IMG/VR virus record: IMGVR_UViG_3300036770_004231
Coordinates: 1 to 52,529 of that record
Strand: one strand, 5' to 3'
Length of the DNA stretch: 52,529 nt
Source: a virus
Shown here: in pieces, positions 28,595 to 37,048 of the stretch
Layout of the letters: the number at the start of each line of letters is the position of its first letter
How positions within the stretch are numbered: the first letter of the stretch is position 1
The notes under the pieces: model-generated
Database searches by the model: none
Told to the model about the DNA's origin: nothing
What the model saw: the letters and a program-made list of their open reading frames with translations, nothing else
Translations under genes and position numbers: made by a program

Positions 28595-30073
28595 CTAACC
28601 GATTACGACAACCGTAAAGGCATTTGATGATGGTGCTGACGAGAACTGAACAGTCACGGTATCCGCATCAGTGCGAATCGTGTCAGCGATAACCGTGTCA
28701 TAACTTGATGAATCGTAAACCTGAATAAGCACTTCTCTTGTATTAAAACCATGAATTACGGTAAATGAAGTGTCAACTCCATTGCCAACAGTCTTGCTAA
28801 CTTTTCTCGCAAGAGAAGGGGTCGTAACGCCGGAACCCTGAACTCCTCCAGCCGCAAGGTTAGTTCTTGCGTTGGCTTCAGTTGAGGCTCCGGTACCACC
28901 GTGGGTTACTGGAAGATCGTTTGTAACCGCAGCAGACTGAGAAAGGTCAACTGCGCCAAACTCTGGCACACCGCCAGCAGCGGCGCGGAGAACTTGGTGC
29001 TGAGTGCCGGCCGCTGTTACGTCAAGAGCGCCTGTACCATTGCCGTAAATAACACCGTTGTCAGTAAACGATTCTTGTCCAGTACCACCGGCAGTAACCG
29101 CAACTGTCGTTGCATCCCATGTACCGGTTGTAATCGTTCCGAGGGTTGTAATTGACGTCTGGCCGACATATGTGGCGGCGATGTCAATTGAATCAGCGTT
29201 GACTGTGATTCTGTCGGCAGTGCCAACAGCATCAATCGTATTGCCCGTCTTTGTAAGACCATTCCCTGCCGTAATCTGCCCGGCGCCAGAGAATTGAGCA
29301 AAGTAAAGTTCTGTTGTGCCAAGAGTGATTGTGTCGTTAGTTGTAAGAACCCATCCGCTGTCGGCGTTTACCGTTCCTTCTGTAACGAAGGTGAACATTC
29401 CGGCAGTGACTTTGGCACTCGTGTCTGCATCGTCTGCTCTTGTTGGAGCGGCGCCATCATTAATGACGTAGATGCCGTTTTGGGATGCGCCAGAACCGGA
29501 GTCTTTAATAAGAACCCTATCTCCGGCAGCAAGGGTAACGCCGTCAAGCGTATCGCCGGCCTGCAGATCTGCCAGAGCACCCCACGGATCGCTTGTTGTC
29601 GCTGCGCGAACAGACGCTTTGACATCCAGGCCTGAACGGGCTGCATCAACGTACGCTTTTGTTGCAGCATGGGCAGGATCGGTTGGGGTGCCAAATTTTG
29701 CTTGGCCATTAGCGTCTCTTTTTACAAGCGTGCTAACTGTTGCTTCTGAAGTCGCTCCAGTAAGAAGATTCCAAAAATCGGCAGATAGCAAACCCGCCGA
29801 ATCAGTGTCGGCAAGATTCAAAGAAATTGAAATACTGCCATCAGATGCAGGTGTTAGTGTAATAGCGTCTGTATGATCGCCCGTCTTTGACAGCGTATTT
29901 ATGGCGTTTTTCCAAGCCGAGTCCGTATCGTCGTACCAGCGAACGACGCCATTGGCGCTGTTGTAGTACATCCGGCCAGGGAACCCCGTTGGGTCTGTGG
30001 CTAGGACCTCAAAACGACCATTAAGAATCTGATTCTGGTTGAGATCTAGATTTGTGACGAATTTTGTTGCCAT
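28595..30073 (-). CDS. tail fibre protein
   Basis: 492 residues. N-terminal FVTNLDLNQNQILNGRFEVL and RMYYNSANGVVRWYDDTDSAWK attach fibres to baseplates in aquatic phages. The middle holds HAATKAYVDAARSGLDVKASVRAAT and a long run of beta repeats (ITTLGTITTGTWDAT, VTAGGTG, VTHGGTGAST). A C-terminal domain VIHGFNTREVLIQVYDSSSY ends the protein and is related to the 102-residue protein next to it. Confidence 0.8.
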   Translation of the reverse strand: MATKFVTNLDLNQNQILNGRFEVLATDPTGFPGRMYYNSANGVVRWYDDTDSAWKNAINTLSKTGDHTDAITLTPASDGSISISLNLADTDSAGLLSADFWNLLTGATSEATVSTLVKRDANGQAKFGTPTDPAHAATKAYVDAARSGLDVKASVRAATTSDPWGALADLQAGDTLDGVTLAAGDRVLIKDSGSGASQNGIYVINDGAAPTRADDADTSAKVTAGMFTFVTEGTVNADSGWVLTTNDTITLGTTELYFAQFSGAGQITAGNGLTKTGNTIDAVGTADRITVNADSIDIAATYVGQTSITTLGTITTGTWDATTVAVTAGGTGQESFTDNGVIYGNGTGALDVTAAGTQHQVLRAAAGGVPEFGAVDLSQSAAVTNDLPVTHGGTGASTEANARTNLAAGGVQGSGVTTPSLARKVSKTVGNGVDTSFTVIHGFNTREVLIQVYDSSSYDTVIADTIRTDADTVTVQFSSAPSSNAFTVVVIG

Positions 30074-30083
30074 TTAGCCACCC

Positions 30084-30392
30084 TTACGTTAGATAGGCGT
30101 ATCCCGAAAACGCCGCAGTGAAGGTCACCGTCACTTGCGTGTTGCTGTTATATGTTACCTCACCTATAACCACAGTATCTGCAGAATCAACCACCATTAT
30201 TGACGGCTTCCCGCCCAAAGTGTGCTCAATCACCCACTCGGTAGCAGGCATAGCCTGTGTATGTATGTGACGCCTCGTATTTCCTGCAGCGCCATTTGAC
30301 CGGACGATAACTACATTTGGTGCGTCCTGGTCAACAATGACCTGGTTAGGAGTGTCCTGAAATACATTGACGTTGTTGGGCACCGAACTCAT
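30084..30392 (-). CDS. small baseplate/fibre attachment protein
   Basis: 102 residues. N-terminal NVFQDTPNQVIVDQDAPNVVIV repeats, then a domain (WVIEHTLGGKPSIMVVDSADTVVIGEV, VTFTAAFSGYAYLT) that looks like the C-terminal domain of the 492-residue fibre. Overlaps its upstream neighbour by four bases. Probably links fibre and baseplate. Confidence 0.65.
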   Translation of the reverse strand: MSSVPNNVNVFQDTPNQVIVDQDAPNVVIVRSNGAAGNTRRHIHTQAMPATEWVIEHTLGGKPSIMVVDSADTVVIGEVTYNSNTQVTVTFTAAFSGYAYLT

Positions 30393-30754
30393 CTCGTCAC
30401 CTCAGGCGACAGAATAAAATCACCCTGAATAACTCTTGACACATTTCCGCCGCCATCAATAATTTCTAAGTCATACACACCGCTAGAAGTGAGTGCGGAG
30501 GTTTGCGTGTCGGTAATAATCACGGAGACTTTGCCATTGTCCCCGTCAATAGATATCCCACCGTTTTCTGTGGTTAGAGAAATCATAACAGTTGACGATT
30601 CAATCGTTCTTCTTACCTGCATTCTTGCTGTATGGCCGTTTAGGTCATACGGATAGAATATTTCTGGGTCAACAGAATCTGGATATTGAATCTCAAAAAC
30701 GCGGCCAAAGGTAGTTCCCTGTTCACAATATATGTTGTAAACACCTGCAATCAT
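30389..30754 (-). CDS. LtfC-like beta-sandwich tail protein
   Basis: 121 residues, GAGAGGCTAAA before the ATG. IYCEQGTTFGRVFEIQYPD, YDLNGHTARMQVRRTIES and SGVYDLEIIDGGGNVSRVIQGDFILS match the general pattern of small beta-sandwich proteins attached to phage tails. Structural role inferred from pattern and position. Confidence 0.65.
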   Translation of the reverse strand: MIAGVYNIYCEQGTTFGRVFEIQYPDSVDPEIFYPYDLNGHTARMQVRRTIESSTVMISLTTENGGISIDGDNGKVSVIITDTQTSALTSSGVYDLEIIDGGGNVSRVIQGDFILSPEVTR

Positions 30755-30801
30755 TTTAGCCTCTCGCGCTTGTCTGGGTACCTCTATTGTGCCCTATTTG
30801 C

Positions 30802-31980
30802 TTATAGTGTGGCAGAACCAAGCCGCCCATAAATTGGATCCCCAAGAACAAGGTTGATTTCTTCAACCGACTCATGGCTTAGCGAATACCCCAGCGGTCT
30901 TGCCGGCTCTGCTGCGGCAAGGATTATTTCAGAATCAGGGCTTTCGCTAGTAATTGTAATAATTTTTATAGCCCATGGATCACCACCAGAAATCTGGGAA
31001 ATGATGACTGTTTTTGTGCCAGTTAGAACGAATTGCACCGCTTCCCTAATGGCCTGCTGGGTCCCCGCGCCAGAACCATAACCAGCAGGGCTCAACTGCC
31101 ATGTTCTAAAATCTTCCAGATTTTCTTCTGGTATAACTGGCGCGCCGAGATAATAAACCTGTTTTCTCAGTTTATTGCCACTGAACTGTGCCAGCCACTG
31201 TACATACTCGTCTCTTACGACCTTATAGTTTGCGACCCTACTTAGCATTCGTGGATCATCTTTTGTAATACCTGCGGGCACTTCTCTTTCTTCGTATTCA
31301 AACCATTCAGAATAAGAGAACATTGTGTCGGCAATTGCATCCGTAAGAACGTCAATAAACCTGAACATTGGGTAGCGCGGGTTTTCCTGCAAAGCGTCGT
31401 ACTCAGCGTAGAAACCAGGCATATACGGCTTCATGCTGTTAATGACCGGATTAGATAGCCACGCTGAATCATTTACAAAATTGGGCGTTGAAATCCTTAC
31501 TCTTGTGGTGTTGTGATTTGAGATAATTAAATCAAGTTTATAAAAGTTTGAATAAACACCATCTGCCTCATTGACCGTGTATTGGTTTGACCTAAAAGCC
31601 CCCCACAGCCCGGCTTGCAGTGTTTTTTGAACGCCGGCATTTGGTTCCGTTTCTTCAACATCATAAATACGCGCCGTTACTGTGACGTCGTAGTTTTGAG
31701 ATATTAGTACACCTGTAAAAACGAATATTTGTCCAATGTCTTCTGTTTCAAGAAAACTGTCAAGCGGTATTGTCACCGTGACTGGTCCAGGGCCGCTTGG
31801 CGCAACGTCAACTACATAAAAGTTTGGTGTATAAGGATTATCTGATGTAACAACAAGTGAACCGCCAGAGCATGACCAGGCAAATGAAGAAGATATGTCA
31901 TTTATTGAATACTCAGTAGTGCCGTCAACAGAAAACCTTCGTAGCGCGTTATAGTCGTCAAGTCTCTGTATTGTCTTCAT
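30802..31980 (-). CDS. tail protein I-like baseplate component
   Basis: 392 residues. It follows baseplate J directly (TAATG-type coupling), where tail protein I sits in P2-like tails. The N-terminal beta domain (to about 170) is followed by YALQENPRYPMF-like helical segments (YDALQENPRYPMFRFIDVLTD) and a C-terminal part with QAIREAVQFVLTGTKTVII, as in gpI-like proteins. Probably connects the wedge to the fibres. Confidence 0.65.
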   Translation of the reverse strand: MKTIQRLDDYNALRRFSVDGTTEYSINDISSSFAWSCSGGSLVVTSDNPYTPNFYVVDVAPSGPGPVTVTIPLDSFLETEDIGQIFVFTGVLISQNYDVTVTARIYDVEETEPNAGVQKTLQAGLWGAFRSNQYTVNEADGVYSNFYKLDLIISNHNTTRVRISTPNFVNDSAWLSNPVINSMKPYMPGFYAEYDALQENPRYPMFRFIDVLTDAIADTMFSYSEWFEYEEREVPAGITKDDPRMLSRVANYKVVRDEYVQWLAQFSGNKLRKQVYYLGAPVIPEENLEDFRTWQLSPAGYGSGAGTQQAIREAVQFVLTGTKTVIISQISGGDPWAIKIITITSESPDSEIILAAAEPARPLGYSLSHESVEEINLVLGDPIYGRLGSATL

Positions 31981-33185
31981 CAGATATCAACAGACGTAAG
32001 GGCAACAGTGACATTCTGAAATGGCATGTATGGAAGTGTCCCCTTTTTGGGGAAATCAACTGAAGATGCACCGCTTGATGAATTTCCATCTTCGCTGGTT
32101 ACTGATATTGATGGAACAAAAATAACGCCAGGAACAGAAGAAGCGAGAGCATAAAATTCCGACATTTTTATTGAATCAGTAAATCTATAGTTTTCTGGCG
32201 AAAAGTATTGAGATATTACAGACTGCAAATTTTCTTCAACTATTGTCGCTTCGTATTCCGATGAATACCCGGCCTCAATAACAAGACTCAACTCTGCAAG
32301 AGTTACCGGATTTACGCCAACCTCAAGGCCGGCAACTGTCCTTGCCTGGATTGCTAAAAGAAGATCAACCTTTTCATCTTCTGTTGGAAGTCTCCCAATC
32401 CCGTAGACATAAACCGTGACGTGGCCAACTTCCGCTGGTGTTTCCCACAATTGATCCCCAGCAGGATCCGTAAGGTCATATGTTTTACATCTAGAAACAG
32501 TTTCTGTGAACTGAGAAAGAGCAAAACCATCAATTTGACTTGCTCTTGCAAAAGAAGAAGATAGCGAGCCTAAATATTGAACCGCCCTTTCAAGATACTC
32601 ATCGGATGTTTCTGGATTAGAGCCATATGTAAGGATTGAATCAAGTGTTGCGGAAACAATGTTAGAAGTTGGTGTGTCAATTGAAAATTCAAGACCTTGC
32701 CCTATTGGGAGAATTACACCAACATCAAGTGCTCGGCATTCAATGGTTGTAGAAGGAAGCGGTTCTGTTCCGGTATATGTAACGGGATCAATAATTCCTT
32801 CTTCTGCTGTTTCAAAATATATTGAAATCGGTTGTCCAAGATTTTCATAGTCGTATCTAATGACCGTTCCAGCAGGAATAGAAGTTCCGTCATAGTCAAT
32901 GCATGTAAAAACTACGTCAATAGTTGCTCTTGCGCCCTCGTTTGCCGTTACCCCCATCATCCCGAGAATGCCCGACATTAAACGGTCTGGCAACCTGTTG
33001 ATCGCCGCAATATTCAGGGATGAAATATAGGAAATCGCCTGAAGTATGGCGTCTTCTGGGGTTCCCTGGCGCAATTGAAATTCAGGCAAAGCAAGACGCC
33101 CGTATTCAATGGCATCAAAATAAATGTCGGTTGGAGATACGTCAAAGTCTCTCAGTGTTACATATCTTGAAAAATCATACGGCAT
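31980..33185 (-). CDS. baseplate J-like protein
   Basis: 401 residues. The classic layout is present: N-terminal helix with GTPEDAILQAISYISSLNIAAINRLP, then an Ig-like core (ARATIDVVFTCIDYDGTSIPAGTVIRY), ETSDEYLERAVQYLGSLSSSFARASQIDGFAL, and the C-terminal VDLLLAIQARTVAGLEVGVNPV block. It builds the wedge ring with the gp25-like protein upstream (start overlaps its stop). Confidence 0.88.
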   Translation of the reverse strand: MPYDFSRYVTLRDFDVSPTDIYFDAIEYGRLALPEFQLRQGTPEDAILQAISYISSLNIAAINRLPDRLMSGILGMMGVTANEGARATIDVVFTCIDYDGTSIPAGTVIRYDYENLGQPISIYFETAEEGIIDPVTYTGTEPLPSTTIECRALDVGVILPIGQGLEFSIDTPTSNIVSATLDSILTYGSNPETSDEYLERAVQYLGSLSSSFARASQIDGFALSQFTETVSRCKTYDLTDPAGDQLWETPAEVGHVTVYVYGIGRLPTEDEKVDLLLAIQARTVAGLEVGVNPVTLAELSLVIEAGYSSEYEATIVEENLQSVISQYFSPENYRFTDSIKMSEFYALASSVPGVIFVPSISVTSEDGNSSSGASSVDFPKKGTLPYMPFQNVTVALTSVDI

Positions 33186-33490
33186 TAACGATCACCAACT
33201 ATCTTGAAGGAAAATTCAACGCTCAATGACCCGCTTACTGGCTCTTTTGAGGGGACAATTGATGTTATCTCAACTTCTGGAACATATTTAGCCGCATTGA
33301 GAATAAAATCAGCAGGTTCAACTGGCATGAATGATGGATCCAAAACTCCAAAGTCGGGCGTAATCGGATTTTCTCCCGGCTCTGTCAGTAGGGAGATTGT
33401 TAACATTTGTTTGTAATAATCGTATGTACCATCTGTGAGTTTGGCTATTCCTGTAGTGTCAAACTTTAATGGAAATTCAAGTGAGTCCAT
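33185..33490 (-). CDS. baseplate wedge protein, gp25/gpW-like
   Basis: 101 residues. LEFPLKFDTTGIAKLTDGTYDYYKQMLTISLLTEPGENPITPDFG has the start-of-tail pattern of gp25 (input FP, then a helix leading to EPGE-R/N-P-pattern), shared by P2 gpW and T4 gp25. The C-terminal strands include VEITSIVPSKEP. It precedes baseplate J as in other contractile tails. Confidence 0.85.
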   Translation of the reverse strand: MDSLEFPLKFDTTGIAKLTDGTYDYYKQMLTISLLTEPGENPITPDFGVLDPSFMPVEPADFILNAAKYVPEVEITSIVPSKEPVSGSLSVEFSFKIVGDR

Positions 33491-33507
33491 TTTCTTATTA
33501 TCTCACA

Positions 33508-33822
33508 TTATCCGAACACTTGTGTTGCGATTATTGAACTTGCGCTCAAGTCTCCGTCATCTGCGGATGGATTTGCCTCACCCATGACATACATTTCCGT
33601 ATTAGAGGCATTTGTGTATGCGCAAAGCACTTGTGTGCCGACTGCCAATGGTTTGCCTAGCCTCGCATTTAAAACCCGCAGTGGGCCCACTGTCACCCCA
33701 AGTTTGGGAATGGTTACAAATGGTCTTTCTTGTTGGTTAACTGCTTTAACAATTCCAACATATATTCCTCCAGGAGGAGTCGGATGTTGTGATGCTTTTG
33801 ATCTGTTGATGATGTTAGCCAA
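33508..33822 (-). CDS. baseplate OB-fold protein (gpV/gp5-type spike base)
   Basis: 104 residues. GGIYVGIVKAVNQQERPFVTIPKLG, VGPLRVLNA and VGTQVLCAYTNASNTEMYVMG form the five-strand OB fold found at the base of the central spike. No extra lysozyme or spike helix is fused. It overlaps the hub gene by eight bases, consistent with hub-spike assembly. Confidence 0.75.
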   Translation of the reverse strand: MANIINRSKASQHPTPPGGIYVGIVKAVNQQERPFVTIPKLGVTVGPLRVLNARLGKPLAVGTQVLCAYTNASNTEMYVMGEANPSADDGDLSASSIIATQVFG

Positions 33823-35494
33823 TTGAGCACCTACCTATGTTTACAGCGATTGCATCGTCAACTTGTCCCTTGACAATTTTTTTATAAGATTTAGGAAAAC
33901 GTTTTTTTAAAACTTCATCTTGTATTGCGTAAAGGATATTATTGTAAAATTTTGCACCTAATTGAGATTCAAAAATTCCATGATGCAGCGCCGAGTTGTA
34001 ATACAGGCTTTCTGCGTCTTCTGGAGAACCGAGCAACGGCGCACCATCGGCGCATGACAGCATTTCACCAATTACATATACGTTATTTTCTGCATCATAG
34101 AATATATGCGTGCTGATTGTAATTATTTGTTTACCGCCAATATTGTTTTGGATATATAGCGGCCTGTTGTAGATGTCAATATTCCCAAATTCAACCATAT
34201 CTGCAATAGCATTAAGCGCTTCCTGCAAAGAAACTCCACCTGGAACAAGTTTTCTTATTGCATTAGAGTTCACAAAATTTAAAACGTGGGGATAATAATC
34301 AGGTCTTCTTGAGTTTGGAAGTTTAACCATAGACAATTGGCCGTCTGGAGAAAGTGTAGTTCCCGGTATTGCCCCAGTTGGGAGTATTTCTGCCCTAGTG
34401 ACTTCGCCTATTGCGCTGGCGCCATAAATTGGTCTTTGTATTTTGTACTGAGATTCAAATATCTGACCCACTGGTAGTTGTGGGATATCCGGCTCTTTGC
34501 CGTCTTCTTTTCTCAAACGTTCAGGCGTTCTGAATTCAACACCAACCGGATCGGTTGTCTGCTCGGAAAAGTTAACTGCTGTTATTAAATAATATCCAGA
34601 CATATTCGGAATATTTTTAATGCGTATTGTCATTCCCGGTCTTAACTGGACTCCGTTTTGGCGAGATACCTGAAGAGAGCCAGACGCCTCCATCGGGTCG
34701 TTTTCATTTCGCGATATTTGCGGAAGAGACATGACCTCAAATGCCGAAGGGTTTGCCGTATAGCCCACATAATCCATAGGTATGTAATATTTATTTGGAT
34801 ATAGTTCCGGTTTTTTTGTTTTTGGATTAATAATTGGCTTACCTTTTTTGTCCTTCTTTTGCTTGCCCTTTAGGACCTCCGTACCCCATCTATAAAGAAG
34901 CCATTCTTGTGTACCAAAGTACAAAACTCCATCTTGCACAAAAAGCATGTACTGAGACTCATCTGCAATGCTCTTGATGACATTCCAAACAGAGTCAGAT
35001 TGACCATCTCCAGAGTTTTTGCTTGAATGCTTGATTCTTGAACTTTTTTCTCCAACAAACTGGAGACCGTATCTTCTGGCTGCTTTTTGAACATAGGAAT
35101 AACCAGAGCCACTAATTGCTTCAGGTTTTTTATCTCGCTTCATTTGCTGAACGGCTTTGGGCATGGCCTCAACAGACCAAATAGGCGAAGAACTATTTTG
35201 CTGCGAAACAGAAACCTGGCTTATTTCGTATATGTGTCGTATTCTTGTGACTATTGGAGAATCGTCACCCAAAACTCTTATTTTGTCTATTGAGGTTGTC
35301 TCATACACAACGTCAACTCCTACTTGGAAGTAGTTATTTACGCCCATTACAAAACCTGGGTCAATAACAGAAAAAGAAAGTTGATTAGCCATATCCATTG
35401 AATAACTAACATTTATATTCAAAAGATTTGATGCTATAGACGCCATCTGCGCTCTTGACAGATATCCAATCTGTAGAGACTCTCCCGTAAACAT
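33815..35494 (-). CDS. baseplate hub protein (gpD/gp44-like)
   Basis: 559 residues. The early region (SLQIGYLSRAQMASIASNLLNINVSYSMDMANQLSFSVIDP) and AARRYGLQFVGEKSSRIKH, then SDSVWNVIKSIADESQYMLFVQDGVLYFG, follow the order seen in hub proteins of contractile tails. LRPGMTIRIKNIPNMSGYYLITAVNFSEQ is the final OB-like domain. The C-terminal 200 residues form an extension with helices. Makes the trimeric hub through which DNA exits. Confidence 0.8.
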   Translation of the reverse strand: MFTGESLQIGYLSRAQMASIASNLLNINVSYSMDMANQLSFSVIDPGFVMGVNNYFQVGVDVVYETTSIDKIRVLGDDSPIVTRIRHIYEISQVSVSQQNSSSPIWSVEAMPKAVQQMKRDKKPEAISGSGYSYVQKAARRYGLQFVGEKSSRIKHSSKNSGDGQSDSVWNVIKSIADESQYMLFVQDGVLYFGTQEWLLYRWGTEVLKGKQKKDKKGKPIINPKTKKPELYPNKYYIPMDYVGYTANPSAFEVMSLPQISRNENDPMEASGSLQVSRQNGVQLRPGMTIRIKNIPNMSGYYLITAVNFSEQTTDPVGVEFRTPERLRKEDGKEPDIPQLPVGQIFESQYKIQRPIYGASAIGEVTRAEILPTGAIPGTTLSPDGQLSMVKLPNSRRPDYYPHVLNFVNSNAIRKLVPGGVSLQEALNAIADMVEFGNIDIYNRPLYIQNNIGGKQIITISTHIFYDAENNVYVIGEMLSCADGAPLLGSPEDAESLYYNSALHHGIFESQLGAKFYNNILYAIQDEVLKKRFPKSYKKIVKGQVDDAIAVNIGRCSIG

Positions 35495-35497
35495 CGT

Positions 35498-37048
35498 TTA
35501 ACCTTTTGGTTGCGGATATGCAATAGAAGAAACGGTTGGGACAAAAGTGTAGGTATTTGTCCACAAGTCTCTTTGCGGATCTGTTTTTGGTGGCGGACAA
35601 CATTCAGGCTTGCCGCTTCCTGGCCTTAATTTTGGAATGCGAATAATGTCTCTTGCTATTATTGGGTACTCATTTAGTGTGATGGACACTTCAGCCGCCG
35701 CTATTTCCTTGCCATTCGGAGTAAGTCTGTTCGCGACAATAGACATGTCAGCGATTACCCAACTAATTCCACCTGCTTTTTGCAAAAATGGGTATCTAAA
35801 AGTATTTGTCAGAAGCGTATTCATGTTATAAATTCTGATCGGGCTAGGGGCGGCAGCCATGCTTCTTATGTTGTCAATTTGTTCGTCAATTGAAACATCA
35901 ATACCGTCATTCAATGGTTGACCACTGAAAAATCCAGGGCCGAAAGCGGTTGTCCGTGTTCCGGTCACCAAAAACCTAAACGAAACTTTTGTTAGGTTGT
36001 AATTTGACCAGTCAACATAAGGATAATTTCCACTTCTAGGAACTTCATTCCAGGTTGAGTTTAGTTGAGAAAATTCAAAAGAATTTGGTATCAACTCAAA
36101 TGCGTGCCGCCTAACGATGTCTGTTCTTGTAGATGACGTAGCGCCAGTTCTTTCATAAACAGAAAATTTTTGCTCCATATAGGGAGCGGCGTTATTGTAG
36201 GCAATACCACTGTTAAAGTCTCTAGTATTTATTTGGACGGTAACTGTGGACTTGGACGATGGAGTTTGGTTATTTTTTCTGTTGTCACCGCGCCTCTGGC
36301 TTGATCCTGTTGATGGGGTGTTGGTTGATGGGTTGCTTGAACCAGAAGAACCGCTAGACCACCCCTCAAACTCTCTCGGCACTCTATATTTGTCGCCAGG
36401 GTCAAAGCCCTCAAACTCCCTAACACCGCTTGGCCGCCCGGGATCAAAGCCTTCAAATTCGCGAGGTGTTGTGTATTTTTTCCCGTAGAAATTATCCCAA
36501 GCCTCATTTGATTTGCCAAGTTCTTCAAGGAAATCTTTGTCTACGCCAGGCTGATCTACAGTCGGAGGAACAATTCTTGATGGGGCGTCTGTAGTTCCAC
36601 CAGAGGTTATTTCATCAATTTCTAGAGATGAAAGACGGATAAAAACAAAGTTTCCCCAAGCCTTTGAATTATCAAGCCTTGTTCTTTCAAGTTTATCTTT
36701 TACAAGATTATCTTCGTACTCTATTTTGGCGCCGGAAATTGTTCTAACGGTAAATTTTTCATTTGACTTCCCCGGTTTTCCGGTTTTAACCCAAATGTAC
36801 TGCCCTGCGCCAAGAACTGGTTTTCCATCAAGCCCATCATTTACGATCTTTTCCCATATTGGAAAATTTTTTGTTTTTTCATTAGTACAGCGATAAACAA
36901 CAAGGCCTGCATTCTGCTCGGCTACTTGCACGATCATTCCAGGTCGCTGTTTTTCAAAAACATTATTTTGGCGCTCATATGAAAGACCGCCACTAGGGTG
37001 CGCCCGGATCGGGTTCTTGAATGTTCCGTTTTCCCGTGAGGTTGCCAT
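35498..37048 (-). CDS. baseplate/tail tube-initiator protein with REFEG repeats
   Basis: 516 residues between tape measure and hub, the usual place of gp53/LysM-like proteins. Residues 30-150 form a beta domain. Three near-identical units (REFEGFDPG at 196-204, REFEGFDPG at 210-218, REFEGWSSG at 225-233) are followed by a Ser/Asn/Thr linker. The C-terminal half (SFEFSQLNSTWNEVPRSG, KVSFRFLVTGTRTT, ISITLNEYP-like AAEVSITLNEYPIIARD) resembles tail assembly proteins with a LysM-adjacent beta domain. No clear LysM was found. Confidence 0.7.
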   Translation of the reverse strand: MATSRENGTFKNPIRAHPSGGLSYERQNNVFEKQRPGMIVQVAEQNAGLVVYRCTNEKTKNFPIWEKIVNDGLDGKPVLGAGQYIWVKTGKPGKSNEKFTVRTISGAKIEYEDNLVKDKLERTRLDNSKAWGNFVFIRLSSLEIDEITSGGTTDAPSRIVPPTVDQPGVDKDFLEELGKSNEAWDNFYGKKYTTPREFEGFDPGRPSGVREFEGFDPGDKYRVPREFEGWSSGSSGSSNPSTNTPSTGSSQRRGDNRKNNQTPSSKSTVTVQINTRDFNSGIAYNNAAPYMEQKFSVYERTGATSSTRTDIVRRHAFELIPNSFEFSQLNSTWNEVPRSGNYPYVDWSNYNLTKVSFRFLVTGTRTTAFGPGFFSGQPLNDGIDVSIDEQIDNIRSMAAAPSPIRIYNMNTLLTNTFRYPFLQKAGGISWVIADMSIVANRLTPNGKEIAAAEVSITLNEYPIIARDIIRIPKLRPGSGKPECCPPPKTDPQRDLWTNTYTFVPTVSSIAYPQPKG

